From NCBI RefSeq assembly GCF_001598295.1, contig NZ_BCYR01000013.1, positions 49,893 through 113,892 of the forward strand: DNA of 64,000 nucleotides, read 5' to 3'. Each line of letters starts with the position of its first letter. Position 1 is the stretch's first letter. This document shows positions 53,892 through 64,000 of this stretch, one piece after another. Both the position numbers and the translations under genes were made by a program. The notes beneath the pieces were generated by a model that was not told where the DNA came from, did not search any database, and worked only from the letters and a program-made list of their open reading frames with translations. This DNA is from Klebsiella ornithinolytica NBRC 105727 = ATCC 31898. Lineage in GTDB: Bacteria > Pseudomonadota > Gammaproteobacteria > Enterobacterales > Enterobacteriaceae.

Positions 53892-55166
53892 ATGACAGAT
53901 AAACGCAAAGATGGTTCGGGCAAACTGTTGTATTGCTCTTTTTGCGGCAAAAGCCAGCATGAAGTGCGTAAGCTGATCGCCGGGCCATCCGTGTATATCT
54001 GCGACGAATGCGTTGATTTATGTAACGACATCATTCGCGAAGAGATTAAAGAAGTCGCGCCGCATCGTGAACGCAGTGCGCTGCCGACTCCGCACGAAAT
54101 CCGCCACCACCTGGACGATTACGTTATCGGCCAGGAGCCTGCGAAAAAAGTGCTGGCCGTTGCGGTATACAACCACTACAAACGCCTGCGCAATGGTGAT
54201 ACCAGCAACGGTGTTGAGCTGGGTAAAAGTAACATTCTGCTGATCGGGCCGACTGGTTCCGGTAAAACGCTGCTGGCGGAAACGCTGGCGCGTCTGCTGG
54301 ATGTACCGTTCACCATGGCGGACGCCACCACCCTGACCGAAGCCGGTTATGTCGGTGAAGACGTCGAAAACATCATTCAGAAGCTGCTGCAGAAATGTGA
54401 CTACGACGTACAGAAAGCGCAGCGCGGTATCGTGTACATCGATGAGATCGACAAAATTTCCCGTAAATCGGATAACCCGTCGATTACCCGCGATGTCTCC
54501 GGCGAAGGCGTGCAGCAGGCGCTGCTGAAGCTTATCGAAGGAACCGTTGCCGCGGTACCACCGCAGGGCGGGCGTAAGCATCCGCAGCAGGAGTTCTTGC
54601 AGGTTGATACCTCCAAGATTCTGTTTATCTGCGGCGGCGCGTTTGCCGGTCTGGATAAGGTTATTTCCCATCGTGTCGAAACCGGTTCAGGTATTGGTTT
54701 CGGCGCGACGGTAAAAGCCAAATCTGACAAAGCGAGCGAAGGTGAGCTGCTGTCTCAGGTTGAGCCGGAAGATCTGATCAAATTTGGTCTGATTCCGGAG
54801 TTCATCGGTCGTCTGCCGGTCGTTGCAACGCTGAATGAGCTGAGCGAAGAAGCGCTGATTCAGATCCTGAAAGAGCCGAAAAATGCCCTGACCAAACAGT
54901 ATCAGGCATTGTTTAACCTGGAAGGCGCTGAGCTGGAGTTCCGCGATGAAGCGCTGGACGCGATCGCCAAAAAAGCGATGGCGCGTAAAACCGGTGCTCG
55001 TGGTCTGCGTTCCATCGTTGAAGCCGCGCTGCTCGATACCATGTACGATCTTCCGTCAATGGAAGACGTGGAAAAAGTGGTCATCGATGCTTCCGTTATC
55101 GACGGACAAAGCAAGCCGTTGCTGATCTATGGCAAACCGGAAGCGCAGCAGGCGTCTGGTGAATAA
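53892..55166 (+). CDS. clpX: ATP-dependent Clp protease ATPase subunit ClpX
   Basis: A 424-residue AAA+ unfoldase. The N-terminal zinc domain (CSFCGK at 15 and CDECVDLC at 37) selects substrates and adaptors. Walker A GPTGSGKT (near 120), pore loop GYVGED (near 150), Walker [10 protein letters not shown] (near 180) and the ClpP-docking IGFGAT (near 268) are intact. Length equals E. coli. It is 132 bases after clpP, cotranscribed with it. Confidence 0.97.
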   Translation: MTDKRKDGSGKLLYCSFCGKSQHEVRKLIAGPSVYICDECVDLCNDIIREEIKEVAPHRERSALPTPHEIRHHLDDYVIGQEPAKKVLAVAVYNHYKRLRNGDTSNGVELGKSNILLIGPTGSGKTLLAETLARLLDVPFTMADATTLTEAGYVGEDVENIIQKLLQKCDYDVQKAQRGIVYIDEIDKISRKSDNPSITRDVSGEGVQQALLKLIEGTVAAVPPQGGRKHPQQEFLQVDTSKILFICGGAFAGLDKVISHRVETGSGIGFGATVKAKSDKASEGELLSQVEPEDLIKFGLIPEFIGRLPVVATLNELSEEALIQILKEPKNALTKQYQALFNLEGAELEFRDEALDAIAKKAMARKTGARGLRSIVEAALLDTMYDLPSMEDVEKVVIDASVIDGQSKPLLIYGKPEAQQASGE

Positions 55167-55191
55167 TTAGCCAACTTGCTCAAGCAGTTAA

Positions 55192-55225
55192 CAAAAAGGG
55201 GGGATTTTATCTCCCCTTTTATTTT
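55192..55225 (+). terminator. clpX terminator
   Basis: AAAAGGGG and CCCCTTTT arms flanking a GGATTTTATCT loop region, then ATTTTTCC. It lies before the lon heat-shock promoter. Confidence 0.8.
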
Positions 55226-55240
55226 TCCTGCATTCCCGCC

Positions 55241-55269
55241 GTTGAATGTGTGGAATACATCCCCATATA
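55241..55269 (+). promoter_or_regulatory. Sigma-32 promoter for lon
   Basis: GTTGAAT (55241-55247) and CCCCATAT (55261-55268) with a 14-base spacer match the heat-shock consensus well, 81 bases before the lon start. Confidence 0.8.
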
Positions 55270-55349
55270 CTGGATTACATATTAACGGCGTCGCGATGAC
55301 GAGTCGTGCCGCTGGCTACCTGGCGGACTTTAAACTAAGAGAGAGCTCT

Positions 55350-57704
55350 ATGAATCCTGAGCGTTCTGAACGCATTGAAATCCCCGTATTGCCGTTGCGC
55401 GATGTGGTGGTTTATCCGCACATGGTCATACCCCTGTTTGTAGGGCGGGAAAAATCTATCCGTTGTCTTGAAGCGGCTATGGACCATGATAAAAAAATCA
55501 TGCTGGTTGCGCAGAAAGAAGCTTCGACGGATGAGCCGGGTGTAAATGATCTTTTCACCGTCGGGACCGTGGCGTCAATTTTACAGATGCTGAAGCTGCC
55601 TGATGGCACCGTCAAAGTGCTGGTTGAAGGCCTGCAGCGCGCGCGTATTTCTGCACTGTCTGATAACGGCGAGCATTTTTCAGCGAAAGCAGAGTACCTG
55701 GAATCGCCGGCGATCGACGAACGCGAGCAGGAAGTCCTGGTGCGCACCGCGATCGGTCAGTTTGAAGGCTACATCAAGCTGAACAAGAAAATCCCGCCGG
55801 AAGTGCTGACGTCGCTCAACAGCATCGACGATCCTGCGCGTCTGGCTGATACCATTGCTGCGCACATGCCGCTTAAGCTGGCAGATAAGCAGTCCGTCCT
55901 CGAGATGTCCGACATTAACGAACGTCTGGAATATCTGATGGCGATGATGGAATCGGAAATCGATCTGCTGCAGGTTGAGAAGCGTATTCGCAATCGCGTG
56001 AAAAAGCAGATGGAAAAGTCTCAGCGTGAGTACTATCTGAATGAGCAGATGAAGGCCATCCAGAAAGAGCTTGGCGAGATGGACGATGCCCCGGACGAGA
56101 ACGAAGCGCTGAAGCGCAAGATCGACGCGGCAAAAATGCCGAAAGAGGCGAAAGAAAAAACCGAAGCGGAACTGCAAAAGCTGAAGATGATGTCGCCGAT
56201 GTCGGCAGAAGCGACCGTCGTACGCGGCTACATCGACTGGATGGTGCAGGTGCCGTGGAGCGCGCGCAGCAAGGTCAAAAAAGATCTGCGTCAGGCTCAG
56301 GAGATCCTCGATACCGACCATTACGGCCTGGAGCGCGTGAAGGATCGTATCCTTGAGTATCTCGCAGTACAGAGCCGCGTCAACAAGCTGAAAGGGCCGA
56401 TTCTGTGCCTGGTTGGACCGCCGGGGGTGGGCAAAACCTCGCTGGGCCAGTCCATCGCTAAAGCCACCGGCCGTAAGTACGTGCGTATGGCGCTGGGCGG
56501 CGTGCGTGATGAAGCGGAAATCCGCGGTCACCGCCGGACCTACATCGGTTCAATGCCGGGCAAACTGATCCAGAAAATGGCGAAAGTGGGGGTGAAAAAC
56601 CCGCTGTTCCTGCTGGATGAGATCGACAAAATGTCCTCCGACATGCGCGGCGATCCGGCCTCAGCGCTGCTGGAAGTGTTAGATCCGGAACAGAACGTGG
56701 CGTTTAACGACCACTATCTGGAAGTGGACTACGATCTGAGCGATGTCATGTTTGTGGCGACCTCTAACTCCATGAACATTCCGGCGCCGCTGCTGGATCG
56801 TATGGAAGTGATTCGTCTGTCCGGTTATACCGAAGACGAAAAACTGAACATCGCCAAACGTCACCTGCTGTCTAAGCAGATTGAGCGTAATGCGCTGAAG
56901 AAAGGCGAGCTGACCGTAGAGGACAGCGCGATCGTCGGGATTATTCGCTATTACACCCGTGAAGCGGGCGTGCGTGGGCTGGAGCGTGAAATTTCCAAGC
57001 TGTGCCGTAAGGCGGTTAAACAGCTGCTGCTGGATAAGTCACTGAAGCACATCACGATTAATGGTGATAACCTGCATGATTTCCTTGGCGTGCAGCGCTA
57101 TGACTACGGTCGTGCGGATAGCGAAAACCGCGTCGGCCAGGTCACCGGTCTGGCATGGACGGAAGTGGGCGGCGATCTGCTGACCATCGAAACCGCCTGT
57201 GTGCCGGGTAAAGGCAAGCTGACCTATACCGGTTCGCTGGGCGAAGTGATGCAGGAGTCTATTCAGGCTGCGCTGACCGTGGTCCGTTCGCGTGCGGATA
57301 AGCTGGGAATTAATTCGGATTTCTACGAAAAACGTGATATTCACGTTCACGTTCCGGAAGGGGCGACGCCGAAAGACGGTCCGAGCGCCGGTATTGCGAT
57401 GTGTACCGCGCTGGTCTCCTGTCTGACGGGGAATCCGGTACGCGCTGACGTCGCGATGACGGGGGAAATTACCCTGCGTGGTCAGGTGCTGCCAATCGGC
57501 GGTCTGAAGGAAAAACTGCTGGCGGCACATCGCGGCGGCATTAAGACTGTTCTGATTCCTGATGAAAATAAACGTGACCTTGAAGAAATTCCAGATAACG
57601 TTATTGCCGATTTAGATATCCATCCGGTGAAACGAATCGAAGAAGTTCTGACACTTGCGTTGCAGAACGAACCATTCGGCATGCAGGTCGTCACGGCAAA
57701 ATAG
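55350..57704 (+). CDS. lon: ATP-dependent protease Lon
   Basis: A 784-residue homohexameric protease degrading misfolded and regulatory proteins (SulA, RcsA in enterics). N-domain 1-300; AAA+ with Walker [10 protein letters not shown] (near 356) and Walker B LLDEIDKM (near 420); protease domain with Ser679 in [11 protein letters not shown] and Lys722 in [14 protein letters not shown]. Length equals E. coli. The upstream open frame to 55176 is not the start; AAGAGAGAG precedes ATG 55350. A heat-shock promoter lies upstream. Confidence 0.97.
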   Translation: MNPERSERIEIPVLPLRDVVVYPHMVIPLFVGREKSIRCLEAAMDHDKKIMLVAQKEASTDEPGVNDLFTVGTVASILQMLKLPDGTVKVLVEGLQRARISALSDNGEHFSAKAEYLESPAIDEREQEVLVRTAIGQFEGYIKLNKKIPPEVLTSLNSIDDPARLADTIAAHMPLKLADKQSVLEMSDINERLEYLMAMMESEIDLLQVEKRIRNRVKKQMEKSQREYYLNEQMKAIQKELGEMDDAPDENEALKRKIDAAKMPKEAKEKTEAELQKLKMMSPMSAEATVVRGYIDWMVQVPWSARSKVKKDLRQAQEILDTDHYGLERVKDRILEYLAVQSRVNKLKGPILCLVGPPGVGKTSLGQSIAKATGRKYVRMALGGVRDEAEIRGHRRTYIGSMPGKLIQKMAKVGVKNPLFLLDEIDKMSSDMRGDPASALLEVLDPEQNVAFNDHYLEVDYDLSDVMFVATSNSMNIPAPLLDRMEVIRLSGYTEDEKLNIAKRHLLSKQIERNALKKGELTVEDSAIVGIIRYYTREAGVRGLEREISKLCRKAVKQLLLDKSLKHITINGDNLHDFLGVQRYDYGRADSENRVGQVTGLAWTEVGGDLLTIETACVPGKGKLTYTGSLGEVMQESIQAALTVVRSRADKLGINSDFYEKRDIHVHVPEGATPKDGPSAGIAMCTALVSCLTGNPVRADVAMTGEITLRGQVLPIGGLKEKLLAAHRGGIKTVLIPDENKRDLEEIPDNVIADLDIHPVKRIEEVLTLALQNEPFGMQVVTAK

Positions 57705-57736
57705 TGATTTTGCGCAAATAGCGCTAAGAAAAGTGG

Positions 57737-57773
57737 GGCTGGGAAGTAAATTCGTACTTGCCAGCCTTTTTTT
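57737..57773 (+). terminator. lon terminator
   Basis: GGCTGG-GAAGT and ACTTG-CCAGCC arms around a short loop, followed by seven T. Confidence 0.9.
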
Positions 57774-57911
57774 GTGTAGCTAACTTAGATCGCTGGCAGG
57801 GGGTCATCTACAACTCTGTTGTAAGGGCATGACAGTCCTGATATAACTGCTGCGCGGTCGCACCACGAAGGATTCTGGTGCGATATAAATTATAAAGAGA
57901 GGAAGAGAACA

Positions 57912-58184
57912 GTGAATAAATCTCAACTGATTGACAAAATTGCTGCGGGTGCGGACATTTCTAAAGCTGCAGCCGGACGTGCGTTAGATGCTTTAATTGC
58001 TTCTGTTACTGAATCTCTGCAGGCTGGAGATGACGTTGCGCTGGTCGGGTTTGGTACCTTTGCTGTGAAAGAGCGCGCTGCCCGTACTGGTCGCAACCCG
58101 CAAACAGGTAAAGAAATTACCATCGCTGCTGCCAAAGTGCCGGGTTTCCGTGCCGGTAAAGCGCTGAAAGACGCGGTAAACTGA
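57912..58184 (+). CDS. hupB: DNA-binding protein HU-beta
   Basis: A 90-residue nucleoid protein that forms heterodimers with HupA and bends [20 protein letters not shown] at the start, [24 protein letters not shown] (arm region, 42-65) and [14 protein letters not shown] at the end. The start codon is GTG, as in E. coli, behind AGAGAGG. Terminator at 58219-58245. Confidence 0.98.
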   Translation: MNKSQLIDKIAAGADISKAAAGRALDALIASVTESLQAGDDVALVGFGTFAVKERAARTGRNPQTGKEITIAAAKVPGFRAGKALKDAVN

Positions 58185-58218
58185 TCGGCTTCCCATCAGG
58201 GAATGTGACGAAGTACAA

Positions 58219-58245
58219 GGGCGCATCGCGAGATGTGCCTTTTTT
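58219..58245 (+). terminator. hupB terminator
   Basis: GGCGCATC and GATGTGCC arms with a GCGA tetraloop, then six T. Confidence 0.9.
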
Positions 58246-58397
58246 ATTTGCCCGGAACCCGACTTTATGTGTGTTTGTACGCACTTGTGGGCTGACAATC
58301 ACCCCATTTTCTTGTCAAAATAGGTCCTCACGCGCGGCAGCCATCACGTGCTATGCTGCGCGAGCTAAAGTCATCTACAGCGGAGCGTTGTTACACC

Positions 58398-60272
58398 ATG
58401 ATGGACAACCTACGCACGGCCGCCAATAGCGTCGTGCTCAAGATTATTTTCGGTATCATCATTATCTCGTTCATTTTGACCGGGGTGAGTGGTTACCTGA
58501 TTGGCGGCAGTAACAATTATGCCGCGAAAGTTAACGACCAGGAAATTGGTCGCTCACAGTTTGAAAATGCCGTTGCCAGCGAACGTAACCGTATGCAGCA
58601 GCAGCTTGGCGATCAGTTCTCTGAACTGGCGGCCAACGAAAACTACATGAAAACCATGCGTCAGCAGGTGCTGAACCGTCTGATTGACGAGTCGCTGCTT
58701 GACCAGTACGCCCGCGAACTCGGACTGAGCGTCAGCGATGCTCAAGTCAAACAGGCTATCTTCCAGACTCAGGCTTTCCAGACTGACGGCAAATTTGATA
58801 ACGAACGTTTTAGCGGTATCGTGAATCAAATGGGCATGACCACCGATCAGTACGCGCAGGCGCTGCGCAACCAGCTGACAACTCAGCAGCTGATTAATGC
58901 CATTGCCGGTACTGACTTTATGCTGCCCGGTGAATCCGATCAGCTGGCTGCGCTGGTATCCCAGCAACGCGTAGTGCGTGAAGCCACCATCGATGTCAAT
59001 GCACTGGCGGCGAAGCAGACGGTGACCGATGAGGAAGTCAACGCTTACTACCAGCAAAACCAGGCCCGTTTCATGGCGCCGGAGCAGTTCCGCGTGAGCT
59101 ACATCAAAATGGATGCGGCTGGCATGCAGGAGAACGCCTCTGACGAGGAAATCCAGTCCTGGTATGATCAGCATCAGGATCAGTTCACGCAGCCGCAGCG
59201 TAACCGCTACAGCGTGATTCAGACCAAGACCGAAGCCGATGCCCAGACGGTTCTGGATGAGCTGAAGAAAGGGGCCGATTTCGCCACCCTGGCGAAAGAA
59301 AAATCTACCGACATTATCTCTGCCCGCAACGGTGGCGATATGGGCTGGATGGACGATGCTGCGACGGTACCAGAGCTGAAAAATGCCGGTCTGAAAGAAA
59401 AAGGCCAGCTTTCTGGCGTGATTAAATCTTCCGTTGGTTTCCTGGTTGTCCGTCTTGATGATGTTCAGCCGGCGAAGGTTAAACCGCTGGCCGAAGTTCG
59501 CGATGATATCGCGGCGAAAGTGAAGCAGGAAAAAGCGCTGGATGCTTACTACGCGCTGCAGCAGAAAGTGAGCGATGCCGCCAGCAATGATAACGAATCG
59601 CTGGCCAGCGCCGCACAGGCTGCGAATGTGAAAGTGACCGAAACCGGCTGGTTTGGGCGTGACAATTTGCCAGAAGAGCTGAACTTTAAACCGGTTGCCG
59701 ATGCTATCTTCAACGGCGGTCTGGTGGGCGAGAACGGTACGCCGGGCAGCAACTCCGATATCATCACCGTCGATGGCGATCGCGCCTTTGTTCTGCGTAT
59801 CAGCGAGCACAAAGCGGAAGCCGTGAAGCCACTGGCAGATGTGAAAGCGCAGGTTATCGATATCGTCAAACATACCAAAGCTGAACAGCAGGCGAAGCTG
59901 GATGCAGACAAGCTGCTGGCCGCGCTCAAAGATGGTAAAGGTGACGAGGCGATGAAAGCCGCAGGTTTAAGCTTCGGCCCGGCGCAGACGCTGGCACGTA
60001 CCGGTCAGGATCCCTTGAGCCAGGCGGCGTTTGCTCTGCCGCTGCCGCAGCAGGGTAAACCTGTCTACGGTATGGGTAGCGACATCAAAGGCAACGTGGT
60101 GCTGCTGGCGCTGGATGAGGTCAAAGCCGGCGACATGCCGGAAGCGCAGAAAAAAGCCATGGTGCAAGGCATCACGCAGAACAATGCTCAGATTGCTTTC
60201 GAAGCGCTGATGAGCAACCTGCGTAAGTCCGCGAAAATTAAACTCGGCGATGCTATCGACCAACAGCAATAA
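58398..60272 (+). CDS. ppiD: Periplasmic folding chaperone PpiD
   Basis: A 624-residue inner-membrane-anchored chaperone near the Sec translocon. One membrane segment (about 16-34, IIFGIIIISFILTGVSGY). Periplasmic SurA-like N-domain, then a parvulin domain (about 266-355, RNRYSVIQTKTEADAQTVLD onward) thought to lack real isomerase activity in E. coli. ATG 58398 (MMDNLRTAANS) matches E. coli; the open frame to 58353 is rejected. Terminator at 60316-60338. Confidence 0.96.
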   Translation: MMDNLRTAANSVVLKIIFGIIIISFILTGVSGYLIGGSNNYAAKVNDQEIGRSQFENAVASERNRMQQQLGDQFSELAANENYMKTMRQQVLNRLIDESLLDQYARELGLSVSDAQVKQAIFQTQAFQTDGKFDNERFSGIVNQMGMTTDQYAQALRNQLTTQQLINAIAGTDFMLPGESDQLAALVSQQRVVREATIDVNALAAKQTVTDEEVNAYYQQNQARFMAPEQFRVSYIKMDAAGMQENASDEEIQSWYDQHQDQFTQPQRNRYSVIQTKTEADAQTVLDELKKGADFATLAKEKSTDIISARNGGDMGWMDDAATVPELKNAGLKEKGQLSGVIKSSVGFLVVRLDDVQPAKVKPLAEVRDDIAAKVKQEKALDAYYALQQKVSDAASNDNESLASAAQAANVKVTETGWFGRDNLPEELNFKPVADAIFNGGLVGENGTPGSNSDIITVDGDRAFVLRISEHKAEAVKPLADVKAQVIDIVKHTKAEQQAKLDADKLLAALKDGKGDEAMKAAGLSFGPAQTLARTGQDPLSQAAFALPLPQQGKPVYGMGSDIKGNVVLLALDEVKAGDMPEAQKKAMVQGITQNNAQIAFEALMSNLRKSAKIKLGDAIDQQQ

Positions 60273-60300
60273 TTTCGTGACGCTTCGCAAAAATCAGTAA

Positions 60301-60789
<489 letters not shown>

Positions 60790-60899
60790 ATTTTCAGCAC
60801 AAGTTTGCACAGTCGTCATTATTTGCCAGAATGAAGAGGTCACATAAGTGGTGTGACCTCTGACCTCAAAACAACAATGAAAGATAAGGCATGTGCGCT

Positions 60900-61301
60900 A
60901 TGCAGACACAAATCAAAGTTCGCGGCTATCATCTCGACGTCTATCAGCACGTCAATAATGCGCGTTATCTGGAATTTCTCGAAGAGGCGCGTTGGGACGG
61001 CCTGGAAAGCAGCCCGGCTTTTCACTGGATGACCGCACGCAACATCGCCTTCGTGGTGGTGAATATCAATATCAATTATCGCCGCCCGGCGGTGTTAGGC
61101 GATGTGCTTACCGTCACCAGCAAACTGGAACAGCTGAACGGGAAAAGCGGAACATTAAGCCAGGTGGTAACTCTCAATCCTAACGGCGAAGGGGTAGCCG
61201 ATGCGCTAATCACCTTTGTCTGCATCGATCTTAAAACGCAGAAGGCGCTGCCGCTGGAGGGGGAACTGCGCGAGAAACTGATTCAGCTGGAGCCTTGCTG
61301 A
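60900..61301 (+). CDS. fadM: Long-chain acyl-CoA thioesterase FadM
   Basis: A 133-residue hotdog-fold thioesterase (YbaW) cleaving long-chain acyl-CoAs, including dienoyl intermediates. MQTQIKVRGYHLDVYQHVNNARYLEF-type start holds the conserved Asp (DVYQHVNN). It is regulated by FadR in E. coli. ATG 60900 matches the E. coli start; ATG 60891 has a poorly spaced site. A palindrome follows at 61326-61347. Confidence 0.94.
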   Translation: MQTQIKVRGYHLDVYQHVNNARYLEFLEEARWDGLESSPAFHWMTARNIAFVVVNININYRRPAVLGDVLTVTSKLEQLNGKSGTLSQVVTLNPNGEGVADALITFVCIDLKTQKALPLEGELREKLIQLEPC

Positions 61302-61325
61302 CAGGCCAGTCGGAGGCATGTGTCC

Positions 61326-61347
61326 CGGATGCGCTATCGCGCATCCG
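61326..61347 (+). terminator. Perfect stem-loop after fadM
   Basis: CGGATGCGC and GCGCATCCG arms around TATC, 24 bases past the stop. No T-run. Confidence 0.55.
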
Positions 61348-61373
61348 TCTCAGCTAACGGCCATAGAGAAAAT

Positions 61374-61402
61374 GCCGGGCGGTGGCTGATGCCTTACCCG
61401 GC
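61374..61402. repeat. REP element (first of inverted pair)
   Basis: GCCGGGCGGTGGCTGATGCC then TTACCCGGC folds into an imperfect hairpin typical of enterobacterial REP units. With 61480-61506 in the opposite orientation it forms a BIME between fadM and queC. Confidence 0.7.
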
Positions 61403-61479
61403 CGACGGTGCGTTGCGGATTTGGTACTGGAATTGCGCTGACCGACTACGGGCTTGATGTCATGCGCGGATCTTACAGG

Positions 61480-61506
61480 CCCGGTATGGCGTCAGCCGCT
61501 ACCGGG
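61480..61506. repeat. REP element (second, inverted)
   Basis: CCCGGTATGGCGTCAGCCGC then TACCGGG is the inverted counterpart of the unit at 61374-61402. Confidence 0.65.
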
Positions 61507-61516
61507 AAATGACCGG

Positions 61517-62212
61517 TTACTGTAGCCCGGTTTTCTGTTTCATCACTGCCATAATACCCGGCCGATCGGCCTCGTACTGGCTTAGCCCGTTGGCGCGCAG
61601 GTTACAGGCCGCGCACTGTCCGCAGCCGTCGCCTTTAATGCCGTTATAGCAGGTCAGGGTTTCATGGCGCACCAGTGCTAACTGGCCCCAGTAATCGGCT
61701 AAGGCCCATGTCTCGGCTTTGTTAAGCCACATCAGCGGCGTCTCGAAGCGAATATCTTTCGCCATTCCGAGGCTGACGGCATGGTGTAGCGCTTTCACGA
61801 ACTCGTCGCGGCAGTCCGGGTAGCCGGAAAAATCGGTTTCGCACACGCCGGTAATGATCGCCTCTGCCTTAACCTGGTAGGCGTAAATCGCCGTCAGGGT
61901 TAAAAACAGGATATTACGCCCGGGCACGAAGGTATTCGGGATACCGCTGGCTTCCGGCTCATAGTCCGGCACCGGGATGTTATCGCGGGTCAGGCTGCTG
62001 ACGGCAAGCTCGTTAAGCAACGTCACGTCGAGCACCTTATGGGCAACGGCGCCCAGCTTTAACGCCAGAGAGCGAGCGACGTCAATTTCCGCGCGGTGGC
62101 GTTGGCCATAATCAAAAGTGACGCAGTGCACTTCATCGTACTGTTGCAGAGCCTGCACCAGGCAGGTCGTTGAATCTTGTCCTCCGCTGAAGACAACTAC
62201 GGCGCGTTTCAT
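61517..62212 (-). CDS. queC: 7-cyano-7-deazaguanine synthase QueC
   Basis: A 231-residue ATP-dependent enzyme converting 7-carboxy-7-deazaguanine to preQ0 for queuosine. PP-loop [11 protein letters not shown] (near 8-18); zinc site [19 protein letters not shown] (near 187-205) with four Cys. Length equals E. coli. ATG 62212 restores [11 protein letters not shown]; the open frame to 62227 adds five residues only. With queA and tgt it gives three queuosine genes in the window, though not clustered. Confidence 0.97.
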   Translation of the reverse strand: MKRAVVVFSGGQDSTTCLVQALQQYDEVHCVTFDYGQRHRAEIDVARSLALKLGAVAHKVLDVTLLNELAVSSLTRDNIPVPDYEPEASGIPNTFVPGRNILFLTLTAIYAYQVKAEAIITGVCETDFSGYPDCRDEFVKALHHAVSLGMAKDIRFETPLMWLNKAETWALADYWGQLALVRHETLTCYNGIKGDGCGQCAACNLRANGLSQYEADRPGIMAVMKQKTGLQ

Positions 62213-62278
62213 GGCAATTCCTGACAATCAAAGTGAAAGCGATATGGTAGCGCCTGATGGGCGCGGCGACCAGCTTCA

Positions 62279-63979
62279 TCACGGCGGCGATGCCGGTAGC
62301 CAGGCGCTGGTGAAATCAAACCAGCCCCGGGCGTTAAGCTGCAGGCCGTTTACGCCCGGTGGGGCACTGATGCGATAATTGTAATTAAATAGCGGCGTCA
62401 TGATGGCATCGTCCATCAGGATATTGAAGACATTGCGCAACGCTTCGTTGCGGCTGCTTTCTTCAGGCTGCGCCTGGACGGCATCGAGGGTGGCCTGCAG
62501 ATGAGCATACTGTGCCCCGGTCAATAAATGAGGCCACATCGTATCGCAACGCAGCCACTGTTCCAGCGTGTATTCCGGCGCTTCGCCGATCAGCCGATCG
62601 CCCATGACCAAATCCGCCTGCGCCAGTTCTTGGCAACCGTGCCAGTTTTTGGCGTCGTGAAAAATGAGCTTCAGTTCACAGCCGAGGGCGGCAAGCCGTA
62701 GGCGGAGCTGTTCTGCCATCGTGTGCAGTTCGACCGGCAGGTGATACAGCAACGTAAGCTGTTCGGGCAGAGGAATATCCTGATTCTCTGGCCCCTGGGG
62801 AATGGTCCATCCGGGCAACACCTCGTTGCTGGGGGTAATCAAATCTTCGTCGAGCGGAAGCGTCTTCAGCAGTGAAGAGCGGTGAATCAGCGATACCAGA
62901 CGTTGCGCCTGAGCTTTGCTGAGGCGAGGGCTCTGACGCAGCGCCAGGTAGCAAAACCCGAGGCTGATGCTATTGCTGACCTGACGAAGATTTGCCAGCT
63001 TGTCCGGATCGCCAATGGTAATCTGCACCGGGTGGCGGCAGCTGGTGCCCAGATTCTGCTCAAACAGCTGGGGAGTGATCCAGTACTCCACCGCCTGGAT
63101 CAGCGGGTGGTTCAGATGATAGCGCGGATGATTCTCCAGCCGCACCAGCTCCGGGCTGAACAGTTTCAGACGGAACGGCCCGCTACCGACCGTGGGTTCA
63201 TCGGGATGCGCCAGTAAGCTGCCGTCGCTGGCGAGGCGGAACGGTAGCCAGTAATCCGGGCGATGCAGCGTAATCGTCAGACACTGCGCATGCGTGACAT
63301 CAATTCGGTTAATGCTGGCAAACAGGGTACGCAGGGCGGGCAGCTCCAGCAACATCAGCAGCCGCCGCCGAAGCTGCAGCGTTTCTATCGGATCGCCATT
63401 ATGCCAGAACAGCGTTGAGCGGATATAAAACTGCCAGCGCAGGCCGTCCGGCGATACCTGCCAGTGGTGGGCTAAATCACCGACCGGAGCGCTATTTTGT
63501 GCTCCGAAGCGCGTCAGGCCAGAAAAAATTTGCCCGGCAAGATGTTGTTCGGCGCGACCGGGTAAAAACCCCGGCTGCAGAGCGTCAAGCGGGCGATAGT
63601 AGGGAATGCGCAAAGTCGGCGTATTGTTTTGCCACTGACCGCCAAGAAAAGGTGACAGCAGCGCCTTCAGCTCTTCCGTCGCCAGCTGAGCCAGCTCCAG
63701 CGCATTTTTCTGCTGGCCGTTATTCAGCGCCAGCTCCATCATCTCATTACGTAAGGCGTCTGGCGCGGTATGAAAAATCAGCGTGCCGCGTTTTCCACGC
63801 CCGGGAGTCGCCTGCCAGCTCAACCAGCCGGCCTCCTGCGCCTGGCGAAGCAGCGTTCGAATATGGCGCTCGCTGCAAAAACAGCGTTCTGCCAGCTCAC
63901 TTACGGTCACCTGCTGTGGCGCGCCGGAGGAGGGGAGCCACAGGCGCTGGTACTGGTTCAGCCGGTTCAGTAATCTCAT
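62279..63979 (-). CDS. ybaE: SgrR-family HTH/solute-binding-domain protein YbaE
   Basis: A 566-residue protein: an N-terminal winged helix (about 1-110, MRLLNRLNQYQRLW and ELAERCFCSERHIRTLLRQAQ) joined to an SBP_bac_5-like ligand domain (about 155-560, LRIPYYRPLDALQPGFL). SgrR relatives sense small molecules and control transcription; the ligand of YbaE is unknown. ATG 63979 matches E. coli. The six codons before it (MKDEVY) are the end of an ERIC-like repeat that supplies AAGGATG as ribosome site. Confidence 0.94.
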   Translation of the reverse strand: MRLLNRLNQYQRLWLPSSGAPQQVTVSELAERCFCSERHIRTLLRQAQEAGWLSWQATPGRGKRGTLIFHTAPDALRNEMMELALNNGQQKNALELAQLATEELKALLSPFLGGQWQNNTPTLRIPYYRPLDALQPGFLPGRAEQHLAGQIFSGLTRFGAQNSAPVGDLAHHWQVSPDGLRWQFYIRSTLFWHNGDPIETLQLRRRLLMLLELPALRTLFASINRIDVTHAQCLTITLHRPDYWLPFRLASDGSLLAHPDEPTVGSGPFRLKLFSPELVRLENHPRYHLNHPLIQAVEYWITPQLFEQNLGTSCRHPVQITIGDPDKLANLRQVSNSISLGFCYLALRQSPRLSKAQAQRLVSLIHRSSLLKTLPLDEDLITPSNEVLPGWTIPQGPENQDIPLPEQLTLLYHLPVELHTMAEQLRLRLAALGCELKLIFHDAKNWHGCQELAQADLVMGDRLIGEAPEYTLEQWLRCDTMWPHLLTGAQYAHLQATLDAVQAQPEESSRNEALRNVFNILMDDAIMTPLFNYNYRISAPPGVNGLQLNARGWFDFTSAWLPASPP

Positions 63980-64000
63980 ATACACTTCATCCTTCAACCT
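63979..64000. repeat. ERIC-like repeat, partial at window end
   Basis: TATACACTTCATCCTTCAAC reads as the end of the elements at 8332-8493 and 20291-20415. The rest lies outside the window. It abuts the ybaE start codon. Confidence 0.6.

Noticed and set aside
58554..59873. 439-codon open frame opposite ppiD
   Set aside because: Antisense shadow with no ribosome site or family signature.

Overview
The window is a chromosomal segment of an enteric bacterium. Protein sequences and gene order match the E. coli and Salmonella 9-10 minute region (acpH-queA-tgt-yajC-secDF ... tsx-yajI-nrdR-ribD-ribE-nusB-thiL-pgpA-yajO-dxs-ispA-xseB-thiI-yajL-panE-yajQ-yajR ... cyo-ampG-yajG-bolA-tig-clpP-clpX-lon-hupB-ppiD-ybaV-fadM-queC-ybaE). 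The GC-rich coding sequence, the tsaA-type peroxiredoxin beside acpH (as in Salmonella) and the accessory genes suggest Klebsiella or a close relative. That genus call is an inference from remembered gene order, not a database result.

Layout. 1-6.6 kb is accessory: the tail of a COG3224-type protein, a large amidohydrolase with an odd Cys/His-rich tail and, converging on it, a five-gene sugar operon (PTS IIA, IIB and ascorbate-type IIC, a PfkB kinase and a class II aldolase) carrying a 145-bp inverted-repeat element between the IIB and IIC genes. 7-14 kb holds a peroxiredoxin with an OxyR-like site, acpH, then queA-tgt-yajC-secD-secF. 14.1-16.8 kb is a small accessory patch (degenerate M24 protein, VOC protein, WYL regulator) between secF and tsx. 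16.8-32.5 kb is the conserved tsx to yajR block: riboflavin, thiamine, isoprenoid and pantothenate enzymes plus quality-control genes.

32.5-43.0 kb is the most interesting part. About 10.4 kb of catabolic genes separates yajR from cyoE, which are neighbours in E. coli. A divergent IclR regulator faces a seven-gene operon: a shikimate-dehydrogenase paralogue, two KstD/FrdA-like flavoproteins with a NIPSNAP protein between them, a TIM-barrel isomerase/dehydratase, an aromatic-acid-type MFS importer and a Gfo/Idh/MocA dehydrogenase. A second Gfo/Idh/MocA gene downstream is a separate unit whose upstream region carries two ATTTCAT...ATGAAAT palindromes. The set looks like a pathway for a hydroaromatic or cyclic-polyol acid (quinate or shikimate-like); the substrate is not determined.

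43-64 kb returns to the core: cytochrome bo oxidase (cyoABCDE), ampG-yajG, bolA, the tig-clpP-clpX-lon-hupB-ppiD proteostasis block (sigma-32-like promoters before clpP and lon), then ybaV, fadM, queC and ybaE. ERIC-like repeats occur at several sites; two form the sequence immediately upstream of start codons (acpH and ybaE). No tRNA, rRNA, CRISPR array, transposase or prophage gene was seen.
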